Positions 1-7,000 of a stretch of 64,000 nt of DNA are shown here, in pieces. The stretch lies in contig NZ_JAGSYH010000008.1 in NCBI RefSeq assembly GCF_025685685.1, positions 186,001-250,000 on the forward strand. Direction: 5' to 3'. The translations under genes and the position numbers were made by a program. The notes beneath the pieces are model-generated. The model did not search any database. It worked only from the letters and a program-made list of their open reading frames with translations, and was not told where the DNA came from. The stretch comes from Acidicapsa dinghuensis. Its GTDB lineage: Bacteria > Acidobacteriota > Terriglobia > Terriglobales > Acidobacteriaceae. The first letter of the stretch is position 1, and every line of letters starts with the position of its first letter.

Positions 1-276
1 CTTGATCCTCGCGTTTATTTCTCGCGTACCTAAGCTGAGATGCCAATTTTCTTCAGTCGCATACATTGCAACGTTCCATACAAGTCATTTCATGGTCTCC
101 ACCATCCATGAAATGAGGAATGCGCATTCTTCTTCGCAATCTAGTCTCAACTGGCTCATACGAAACAGTCTTCAGAGCGGAAAAAGTGCTAGCATCCGTT
201 CGTTTCTAAGCTCTCTGCACTTCTAAGTGCTTCTGTTTCACCGGAAGCTGTACGACTTTGAAAGGAGCTCGTTCCA

Positions 277-1416
277 ATGAAACGGTTAGTGCAATTTCTG
301 CTTCTGGCGCTTGTAACGCTAGTGCTCGCGCGGCCTGTCTTTGCCCAGGTCGCGGTTTCGGTGTCCTTTGGGCCGCCGGCGATTCCTGTTTATGACCAAC
401 CACTATGTCCTGGAGACGGCTATCTTTGGGTGCCCGGATACTGGGCTTATGACGATGACGACGGCTACTACTGGGTACCAGGCACCTGGGTGCTTGCTCC
501 AGAGCCCGGTTATCTTTGGACACCCGGCTGGTGGGGATGGGAAGGAACAGGATTCTTCTTCCATGAAGGCTATTGGGCTACAGAGATAGGCTTCTACGGC
601 GGCATCAACTACGGCTTCGGATACTACGGCACCGGATTTGTTGGCGGCAGGTGGGAGGGGCGTGAGTTCCGATACAACACGGCTGTGTTCAACGTGAACA
701 CGACCGTCATTCGCAACACCTATGTTGACCGCACAGTCATCGTGAATAACACCACCGTCAACCGCGTAAGCTACAACGGCGGGCAAGGTGGAATCATCGC
801 GCGTGCCACGCCACAGGAAGAACGAGTAGCCCAGATGCAGCATGTTCCTCCGCCACAGGCACAGACGCAACATGTCCAGGCTGCGCGCGCTAATCCGCAG
901 CTCCGCGCCACTAGCAATCAGGGCAAGCCCCCGATAGCCGCTACCGAACGACCCGGCTCATTTAGCGGCAGCGGAACTGTGGAAGCAAAAGAAGCCGGAG
1001 CACCTTACCATGCGCCGGAGCGCGGTGGCACACAGCCCAACAACGGCCGCCCTGCTGAAAATCCTGGAACAGCCGAGCACCCCGCCAACCCAACCCATGC
1101 TGCGGACCTGCCGCAACACCAGGTGACCACTCCCAACACAGGCGACCCCAAGCTGGACGAGAAATATCAAAAGCAACAACAGAAGCTGGTGGACCAGCAG
1201 AATAAGGAGCATCAGAAACTTGAGCAACAACAGCAGAAGGAAGACCAGAAGCTAACACAACAACAAGCTAACGAAGCAAAGAAACAACAGACCGAACAAA
1301 AACACCAGCAACAAACGCAGCAGCTTGAGCAACGGCATCAGCAGCAGACACAACAGCTACAGACACGACAAGCGCCCAGATCCGCCGCACCGCGGCCCGC
1401 ACCTCGACCGCGATAA
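277..1416 (+). CDS. Secreted YXWGXW-repeat protein with Gln-rich tail
   Basis: A 379-residue protein of unknown function. Residues 1-24 are a signal peptide (hydrophobic core, cleavage near VFAQ). Residues about 48-110 carry four aromatic repeats of the type YLWVPGYW, YYWVPGTW, YLWTPGWW and FFFHEGYW, the pattern of the YXWGXW repeat family found in envelope proteins of Proteobacteria and Acidobacteriota. A Gly/Tyr/Asn-rich stretch follows, then a low-complexity Pro/Ala/His region, then from about residue 290 a Gln/Lys/Glu-rich segment likely to form a coiled coil, ending in a basic Pro/Arg tail. AAAGGAG at 261-267 supports ATG 277. A hairpin terminator follows, so it looks monocistronic. Role unknown; a periplasmic or surface location is inferred. 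Confidence 0.85.
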   Translation: MKRLVQFLLLALVTLVLARPVFAQVAVSVSFGPPAIPVYDQPLCPGDGYLWVPGYWAYDDDDGYYWVPGTWVLAPEPGYLWTPGWWGWEGTGFFFHEGYWATEIGFYGGINYGFGYYGTGFVGGRWEGREFRYNTAVFNVNTTVIRNTYVDRTVIVNNTTVNRVSYNGGQGGIIARATPQEERVAQMQHVPPPQAQTQHVQAARANPQLRATSNQGKPPIAATERPGSFSGSGTVEAKEAGAPYHAPERGGTQPNNGRPAENPGTAEHPANPTHAADLPQHQVTTPNTGDPKLDEKYQKQQQKLVDQQNKEHQKLEQQQQKEDQKLTQQQANEAKKQQTEQKHQQQTQQLEQRHQQQTQQLQTRQAPRSAAPRPAPRPR

Positions 1417-1446
1417 ACTTTCACTTCTAGTTGATCCAGTAAGACA

Positions 1447-1471
1447 AAGGCCCGCCTCTCCGGCGGGCCTT
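1447..1471 (+). terminator. Rho-independent-like terminator after the YXWGXW gene
   Basis: A perfect 10-bp stem: AAGGCCCGCC at 1447-1456 pairs with GGCGGGCCTT at 1462-1471 around the loop TCTCC. It starts 30 bases after the stop codon of the upstream gene. The T tract is weak (ACTGTATTC follows), so termination efficiency is uncertain. Confidence 0.75.
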
Positions 1472-1708
1472 ACTGTATTCGTTCGTATCCCTCTCTGGCC
1501 TTGAAAATGCACTGTGATACAGACAGATGTGTTTTGCTTTGTGTCTTCGCAGTTGCCGGGCTGGTAGATCCATGTTTTTAGGTCGAATCAACACACGTGC
1601 ATACAAAAAACTTTTACTTCTTCTTCCCATTTCGGAACGAGACTCGTAAATCAAAGAATTATATTTTGTGAAATGCAAGAGCTTTAAGGTGTAAAGTACT
1701 TTCGTAAT

Positions 1709-1835
1709 CTATCCGGATCATTGCAATGAGAGCTTAATGAAACCCAACTCTCAAGGTACCGGATAGCTCACCAAGACACTTGTGTCTTAAGGAGAAGTTA
1801 TGCCTCACATGCACGATCCTTGGACTATCACCTGA
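1709..1835 (+). promoter_or_regulatory. Structured leader with an 11-codon mini-ORF upstream of the chaperone/usher-like locus
   Basis: Nested helices can be read directly. CTATCCGG (1709-1716) pairs with CCGGATAG (1759-1766). Inside it TGAGAG (1727-1732) pairs with CTCTCA (1748-1753) around a 15-base loop. A third hairpin, AAGACAC/GTGTCTT (1773-1779 and 1782-1788), is followed at once by AAGGAG (1789-1794). That ribosome-binding site fits an ATG at 1800 opening an 11-codon frame (MPHMHDPWTIT, stop 1833-1835), followed by an A-rich run. This could be a riboswitch-like or leader-peptide control element for the genes from 2065. It matches no riboswitch consensus I recognise. Seen: pairings, ribosome-binding site and mini-frame. 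Inferred: function. Confidence 0.45.
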
Positions 1836-2064
1836 CAATAAAAAAAACAGAAGACACGGAGAGACACGGCGTAATTTTCGAAGTTACTTATTTCTTTGCA
1901 CAACACAAACAGCGCCAAGAGATGTGCCTCCGTCAAACGGATTAACTAAAACTCAGGAATTAGCTGGAGCTCGAAAAAACCGTGAAGCATGCTCATCCGT
2001 GATGCAAGCCAGGCTTCTGATGCGATAAGTCTTTTTCCAGCCTTCCTTTCAAGGAGACAGCCGC

Positions 2065-2643
2065 ATGAAAACCTCACGCAGATTGCTTTGCCGTTTGTGC
2101 CGCATAACCACCGCTGGCCTGATGCTCTCAACAGTGTGCATGGCCTTCGGGCAGGTCAACTCGAATTCAGTCGCCATTTCACTCACTGCGACATTAGGTG
2201 AAGTGCTCAGTATTTCTGCCACTCCTTCGTCGGTCTCATTCACCTTGGTACAAGGCGCCACTGCAACCGGTTCCAGCCCCGTTGCCATTCAAACCACATG
2301 GCTCTTGCTGCCTACGCGTGCCAATCTCATTCTCGACGGATACTTTTCTTCTGCGACTGCTGCGTTGACGGACGGAGCTACGACACCTGATAACATCCCC
2401 ACCTCATCAGTATTGGGAGAGGTTCCCACCGGCACGCCAACCACTTTCACAGCGTTTACCCAGAGCACCGCCCTTGGACCGACCGGAGCAGGCCTTACGC
2501 TTTTCACTCTTCCGTTGACTGCTCTCAATCGCGCCGGAACGCGCACGGATAATCTGAGCCTTGAAATTAATTTAAGTGCTTTGCCGCAACTACCCGCAGG
2601 TACTTATACCGGAACGCTTACGCTACAGGCACAAGCGCTTTAA
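2065..2643 (+). CDS. Secreted fimbrial-subunit-like protein (copy 1)
   Basis: A 192-residue exported protein. Residues 1-29 form a signal peptide ending near AFGQ. The mature N-terminus has an alternating hydrophobic stretch (VAISLTATL), the character expected of a donor strand. The C-terminus ends LPAGTYTGTLTLQAQAL, like the last strand of pilin and spore-coat-U type subunits. It is a paralogue of 5205-5867: both share YFSS-x-AALTDG, TPDNIP, VLG-x-x-PTG and LSLEINLS-LPQLPAGTY. AAGGAGA at about 2050 supports ATG 2065. Next gene: a PapD-like protein 95 bases downstream. Inference: structural subunit of a reduced chaperone/usher-type surface fibre. Family assignment rests on ends and context, so the exact fold is not certain. 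Confidence 0.7.
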   Translation: MKTSRRLLCRLCRITTAGLMLSTVCMAFGQVNSNSVAISLTATLGEVLSISATPSSVSFTLVQGATATGSSPVAIQTTWLLLPTRANLILDGYFSSATAALTDGATTPDNIPTSSVLGEVPTGTPTTFTAFTQSTALGPTGAGLTLFTLPLTALNRAGTRTDNLSLEINLSALPQLPAGTYTGTLTLQAQAL

Positions 2644-2738
2644 AGCAGATTCCAATCGGCACCGTAACACAAAGAGCTTTCCGGTGCCCCTCACAGCGTA
2701 TTCGCTTTGCTCAAAGCTCTCTCGTACGGAGGGGGATA

Positions 2739-3494
2739 ATGGCAGCCGAATCCAACCCGCTTCGAACATCTCCTCATCTAGGCTGCTGCTGGCTTGGTCT
2801 TTGCCGGCTTAGTCTTTATTTGATCGCGGCATTGGCGGCCCCAAAGGTAGTGCATGCTCAATCGATCCAGCCAGTCATTGTTGAATACACAGAAAAAGCC
2901 AATGGCAAATTCGAAGTCACCAATGACACCCTGACTCCGATGGCTATCGTGCTCGAAGTGAAGAGCTTTAGCATTAAAGCCGATGGTCGCGGTGTCTTTC
3001 GTCCGCTCGATCCGGGAATACATGTCAAGCTCTCGACAACCAGTCTTCGTCTGGAGCCAAAACAGACATACTACGTCTTCTACAAAGCAACGGCCGATGC
3101 GCTTCCCGCATGGTTTACTGTCTACGCGACCTTTACTCCCATCGAAGGCAAAGAAGGGCTAAAGGTACGCATCATGCTGCCGCACACGGTCTATCTTTAT
3201 CAAAAGAAGCCCCTCGGCAGAGAATCCATCCACATCGACAATGCTCTTTTCTCGGCCCCCAAAAGCACCGTTCTCTGTGATCTCGAAAACAGCAGTACCG
3301 CCCTCGTGCGCGTACAGCAGGTACGTGCCGTGGCCGGTAAGACTTCTGTTGTTGTAGCCGGGTTTCCTCTATTGCCCGGCAGCATGCGGCATCTTTCCAT
3401 TGAATGGAAAGAGAGCGCCCCACCACAATACCTGTTGCTCCAATTCCCCCACTTTGAGGTCAAGGAACCGCTCAATTTTGCGGGTCCCAGATGA
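2739..3494 (+). CDS. PapD-like periplasmic chaperone candidate
   Basis: A 251-residue exported protein with a long N-terminal signal region (hydrophobic about residues 15-40, cleavage near VHAQ). After that comes an Ig-like beta pattern typical of fimbrial chaperones: FEVTNDTLTPMAIVLEV, then RLEPKQTYYVFYKA, where pilus chaperones have a G1-strand-like motif before the second domain. The second half (from about residue 150) gives further short beta strands. It lacks obvious copies of the strictly conserved PapD residues, so it is a distant member at best. GGAGGGGG at about 2729-2736 supports ATG 2739. It sits between subunit copy 1 and the outer-membrane candidate, whose gene starts 25 bases after this stop. 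Inference: periplasmic escort of the two subunits. Confidence 0.65.
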   Translation: MAAESNPLRTSPHLGCCWLGLCRLSLYLIAALAAPKVVHAQSIQPVIVEYTEKANGKFEVTNDTLTPMAIVLEVKSFSIKADGRGVFRPLDPGIHVKLSTTSLRLEPKQTYYVFYKATADALPAWFTVYATFTPIEGKEGLKVRIMLPHTVYLYQKKPLGRESIHIDNALFSAPKSTVLCDLENSSTALVRVQQVRAVAGKTSVVVAGFPLLPGSMRHLSIEWKESAPPQYLLLQFPHFEVKEPLNFAGPR

Positions 3495-3519
3495 ACTGTC
3501 GTTCTCTGAGGGGTATCCG

Positions 3520-5208
3520 TTGTATCCCTATGTACGCGTATTCATCATCTCGATAACCATAAGCTGCGGTGCACCCCGAATGCTTAAGGGACAGGTCTTC
3601 GAACTTTCGGGAGGCAACTCATCCCTCTATCAGGCAGGCGGGGGAGCGCTTTCCATTCATGCGCCCGACACCGAGTTCACCTTGGGAGCGGGAACAGTCG
3701 ATGGTCATCTGCTCGAAGGGGCGCGCATGCTCAGATCGACTCCTCACGGAACATACATCGCTGGAGATGAACGCTTGGATTTCCGCCTGCCCACAGACAT
3801 CTTCGACACGAGTCACTATCTTCAACTCCGAGGTCTTGGTTATCGCAGCCAGCACCTCGGTACAGACATGACTTTATTCGCAGGCGGACTTTCGCTTGAT
3901 TACAGCAGTCCCCTCTTCGATGGAGCTAAACTCGATGCGCCAGCCGGAGTGCTCTTTCTCCGCAAGAGCCTCAACCCACACTGGCAAATCTTCTCGGATA
4001 CGGTTGTTTCCAGCAAATCAACCCAGATAGAAGCATTACAGTGGACGCCAACTCCGAAGATCGAAGTTGCTGCCTCAGCGGGAATGGGCGCTAATCAGCT
4101 CTTTGGCGCGGCCAGCATCAATATGTCTCGAAAACTCTTCGACCTCAAGGCTGCATACATCGCTGCCGGCAACGAGTTCCATCGCATCACAGTTCCTTCT
4201 CCATTGCTCGCAGAGCCTGATCGCGAAAATATCCTTGCCGTTTTCAAACCGTGGAAGTTCTTGACTCTGACGGGCAGCCATCAGAACTTCCTTGTCCCTC
4301 AATATCCCAATCCCACCGATCTACGCAGCTCCATCGATCAAGGCTCAGCTTCTATACACTTCTTCGACACCCAACTCGGGGCCACTCTGTATCGCTCCAC
4401 GTACACTCCCGTGCCGAACGAAGAAGAATCGAATCATGCGGCAGCACTCTCGGCAACACGTAATTTCGGAGAGCGTCTCCGCATCAACGCTGAATATCTT
4501 GCAAGCCATTCACCGGGCACAGCCGCGCAGTCCACCTTTTTCTCCACACTGACCGAAACCCTGACTGCACGCATCTCGGTCAATGAGAGCATCACCTATT
4601 CCGATGGCCATACCGGCATTAACTTCGGTGGAGAGTTTCTCTCCAATCGCCTCTCGTTCAGCTCTAGTTACGAGACGTTTTATATCCCCGCGAATAACAC
4701 CAATCCTTTCGAGCAGGTACTGCTGCTGGATGTAAAGCTCCGCATGATGGGCCGTCTGCTGCTGCATGGCGCAACCTTCGTAGACCCCACCGGGCATCTT
4801 CGCTATACCGCGGATGCCAACAGTGTTTACTCGCGGTCGATGGCTTCATCGGAACAACATGAGGCTCCATTGGGAAAGTTCATCCTGCAGGGTTGCGTGG
4901 TAGATGAGCATGGATCTCCAGTGGAAGGAGCGGCAGTGCTGATCGACGAAGCTCCGGTCTATACAGACTCGGGCGGCTGTTTTTCCATGCGCGAAAATCA
5001 CCAGCACACCCATCACCTGCGCGTAGTGCTCTCGCAGTTTCTCATCGGCGGAAACTGGCAGATCACCTCCGCGCCATCGACCATTACCAGCGTTCCAGAA
5101 GAACAAAGTGGACAATCCACAGTCGTCGTCTCTGTTCGTAAAGTCCGCGAGGTCTCCTCAAATGGCACAAAGTCAACACAACCCGCTACAGGGAATGAGC
5201 GCCAATGA
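3520..5208 (+). CDS. Usher-like outer-membrane beta-barrel candidate with C-terminal regulatory-like domain
   Basis: Start chosen as TTG 3520: GAGGGG lies at 3508-3513 and the reading gives a short export signal (MYPYVRVFIISITISCGAPR). The frame is open further upstream but that part overlaps the chaperone gene. Product about 562 residues: a long series of alternating amphipathic beta segments with many aromatic ends, as in outer-membrane barrels. Around residues 450-530 there is a carboxypeptidase-regulatory-like segment (QGCVVDEHGSPVEGAAVLID), also the style of usher C-terminal domains. Classical ushers are about 800 residues with plug and N-terminal domains, so this would be a reduced or convergent version. 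The stop overlaps the ATG of subunit copy 2 (ATGA). No specific family is certain; the beta barrel is inferred. Confidence 0.6.
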   Translation: MYPYVRVFIISITISCGAPRMLKGQVFELSGGNSSLYQAGGGALSIHAPDTEFTLGAGTVDGHLLEGARMLRSTPHGTYIAGDERLDFRLPTDIFDTSHYLQLRGLGYRSQHLGTDMTLFAGGLSLDYSSPLFDGAKLDAPAGVLFLRKSLNPHWQIFSDTVVSSKSTQIEALQWTPTPKIEVAASAGMGANQLFGAASINMSRKLFDLKAAYIAAGNEFHRITVPSPLLAEPDRENILAVFKPWKFLTLTGSHQNFLVPQYPNPTDLRSSIDQGSASIHFFDTQLGATLYRSTYTPVPNEEESNHAAALSATRNFGERLRINAEYLASHSPGTAAQSTFFSTLTETLTARISVNESITYSDGHTGINFGGEFLSNRLSFSSSYETFYIPANNTNPFEQVLLLDVKLRMMGRLLLHGATFVDPTGHLRYTADANSVYSRSMASSEQHEAPLGKFILQGCVVDEHGSPVEGAAVLIDEAPVYTDSGGCFSMRENHQHTHHLRVVLSQFLIGGNWQITSAPSTITSVPEEQSGQSTVVVSVRKVREVSSNGTKSTQPATGNERQ

Positions 5209-5867
5209 AGAGACATATGATGCAACAGTGGAACTCTGCATCGTATCCAGTCGAGCCCAGGTTTGTGCCGCGAAAGCTCGCACACACGCCGATGAAAGCT
5301 TTGAGCGTCCTGATCGTCAGCCTGTTTTTCTCCTCTCCAAACTTTGGCCAGGCAGTCCGCGTGCAGACAAGAGCTTTTCGTGTGCGCCCTGAATTGGTCT
5401 GCTTGCTCTGCACACTTACGGTTAGTGCCACACCTGCCGCCGTCAGTTTCAATCTGGTGCAGAAAGGCATAGCGGCCGCAAGTTCTTCCATCACCGTTAC
5501 TACAACGATGACTGGCATTTCCGCCCTAGGCAGCCTCAATCTCTACGGTTACTTCAGTTCTTCTTCCGCTGCACTCACCGACGGCCAGTCAACGCCGGAC
5601 AACATCCCTTCTTCAGCCGTTCTCGGCAAAATGCCGACAGGTATTCCGACTAGCTTCACTCCGTTCACCGGCTCTTATGCGCTTGGCACCGCAGGAGCAA
5701 CGCTGGAGCTCTTTTCTACCTCCAGTCTGCTCTCTGTGGGTTGCACTCCCAGCGGCGCAAGCTGCCGCACCGATACGCTATCGCTTGAAATCAACCTTTC
5801 AAGCCTGCCCCAGCTACCCGCAGGAACCTACCACGGAACCCTTATCTTGCAGGCAGAAGCAATGTAG
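5205..5867 (+). CDS. Secreted fimbrial-subunit-like protein (copy 2)
   Basis: Paralogue of 2065-2643, overlapping the upstream stop by 4 bases (ATGA), so translation may be coupled. The signal peptide begins only at residue 30 (MKALSVLIVSLFF, ATG 5292), so the true start may be 5292, although no clear ribosome-binding site precedes it. Shared blocks with copy 1: YFSSSSAALTDG, TPDNIP, VLGKMPTG and LSLEINLSSLPQLPAGTY, ending in TLILQAEAM. The segment just after the signal peptide (about residues 51-74, rich in Arg and Cys) does not resemble the polar donor-strand-like stretch of copy 1. This may mean a different polymerisation end or local frame damage. Probable second fibre subunit or adaptor. 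Confidence 0.65.
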   Translation: MKRHMMQQWNSASYPVEPRFVPRKLAHTPMKALSVLIVSLFFSSPNFGQAVRVQTRAFRVRPELVCLLCTLTVSATPAAVSFNLVQKGIAAASSSITVTTTMTGISALGSLNLYGYFSSSSAALTDGQSTPDNIPSSAVLGKMPTGIPTSFTPFTGSYALGTAGATLELFSTSSLLSVGCTPSGASCRTDTLSLEINLSSLPQLPAGTYHGTLILQAEAM

Positions 5868-5927
5868 TTTCGAAATTCGAACTCGTCATCAAGGCGTGAA
5901 AATATGCGGTTCCACCGATGCGGTGTT

Positions 5928-6824
5928 TCAGGATGACAAGGTCATAGACTTCATCGCTTCGATGGCCTCAATACGCGCCTTTTTGAGCGTAGCGACGGCA
6001 TCTTCTGACGGATAGAACTCCATGGTGATGAACTTGTCATATTTGAGCTGCGCGAGTTTGCGGTAGATATTGCGATAGTCTATTTCGCCGGTACCAGGCT
6101 CATGCCGGCCGGGAACATCGGCGATGTGTACGAGAGCGACAAGATCGATGTTCTGCTCAAGCTTCTCAATGAGGTTTCCCGCTCCGCGCTGCTCGTGGTA
6201 GAAGTCGTACAGCACGCGGACATGCGGACTCGCGACCGCACGGGCAATGGCGAAGCCCTCGCTCACGCTGGTCATGTACATGGTTGGGCTTTCAAGAACA
6301 TCGATCGGTTCAATGACAATCTGAACATCATTGGCGGCGGCGAGATCGGCGGCGCGCTTCAGATTCTCAACACAGGCTTCATGCTGTGCCGTGGGCGAAA
6401 TCGAGTCGATGCGAGGCCCTGATTTCAGATTGACCTGCGGGCTCTCCAGCGCCTTTGCGGTTTTGAATTGCTCCGCAAGCTCGGCAAGAAGCGCGCTGGT
6501 TCCATTGGGATCGGCGAATCCTGATTTGACGCCGCTGATCATATCGAAGCGCATGTGAAGCGAGCGCATCCTGGCCATCACCCGCTGCATCTCGTCGCTC
6601 GACCATTTGTGAAACTCACCCACCAGCTCAACACCCTGATAGCCGGCCTCGGCAACGATTTCGAGACAGCGGTCGAAAGCTGCCAGCTTCTCAAGAGTCC
6701 AAAGCATGACAGAGAAGTTGGGTTGCGCCGGAAAGGGAGAAGAAGTGGTTGGTAGCTGCGCGCGAAGAAGCGATGGGCTGAGACCTGCTAGGGCAATGAA
6801 CTTACTGAACTCTCGACGATTCAT
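5928..6824 (-). CDS. Hydroxypyruvate-isomerase-like TIM-barrel protein, Tat-exported
   Basis: A 298-residue sugar-phosphate isomerase/epimerase (xylose-isomerase-like TIM barrel) of the Hyi type. The N-terminus MNRREFSKFIALAGL has the twin-arginine pattern, so export through the Tat system is likely (tatB-like and tatC genes lie at 40.6-42 kb). Family features seen: IVIEPID after a long helix, YDFYHEQ, HIADVPGRHEPGTGEIDY near residue 235 and ITMEFYPS near the end. The Glu, Asp and His in these motifs are the usual metal ligands. ATG 6824 is the first in-frame start. It converges with the fibre locus, leaving 60 bases between the stops. Actual substrate unknown; many Acidobacteriota paralogues are periplasmic sugar epimerases. 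Confidence 0.85.
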   Translation of the reverse strand: MNRREFSKFIALAGLSPSLLRAQLPTTSSPFPAQPNFSVMLWTLEKLAAFDRCLEIVAEAGYQGVELVGEFHKWSSDEMQRVMARMRSLHMRFDMISGVKSGFADPNGTSALLAELAEQFKTAKALESPQVNLKSGPRIDSISPTAQHEACVENLKRAADLAAANDVQIVIEPIDVLESPTMYMTSVSEGFAIARAVASPHVRVLYDFYHEQRGAGNLIEKLEQNIDLVALVHIADVPGRHEPGTGEIDYRNIYRKLAQLKYDKFITMEFYPSEDAVATLKKARIEAIEAMKSMTLSS

Positions 6825-6916
6825 GACACTTCATCTTACGACGCCGATGGATGAATATCGATGAGGCTTCGAGAAACGTGGAAAGGATGCGAGGCGGGTT
6901 CGTGCAGCGCACGAAT

Positions 6917-6954
6917 GCGGTGCCCACATCTCAAAGACGAGATGTGGGCACCGC
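6917..6954. repeat. Perfect 16-bp palindromic hairpin (REP-like)
   Basis: GCGGTGCCCACATCTC (6917-6932) and its exact reverse complement (6939-6954) flank the loop AAAGAC. It lies in the 176-base gap between two minus-strand genes, downstream of the 7001-9058 gene. There is a short T run only on the plus side (GGTTTTC), so it is not a textbook terminator for the minus-strand gene. The composition resembles dispersed palindromic repeats of Terriglobia genomes (from memory, not searched). Confidence 0.7.
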
Positions 6955-7000
6955 CGTGGTTTTCATTCAAATCCGAGCACCCGCCCGCGGCCCGATAGAG

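Noticed and set aside
1-276. A gene at the left edge
   Set aside because: The short open frame at 2-226 has no family character and no ribosome-binding site; only the promoter region of the YXWGXW gene is inferred.
1691-1703. GTAAAGTACTTTC, identical to a piece of 16S rRNA
   Set aside because: Only 13 bases match and nothing around it resembles rRNA; a chance match.
1709-1766. c-di-GMP (GEMM) riboswitch
   Set aside because: The nested helices suggested it, but the conserved GEMM strings and tetraloop-receptor are absent, so only an unassigned structured leader is reported.
1780-2028. 82-codon plus-strand open frame upstream of the fibre locus
   Set aside because: No usable ribosome-binding site for its own start, Lys/Thr-rich random translation, and the AAGGAG there points to a different reading frame (ATG 1800).
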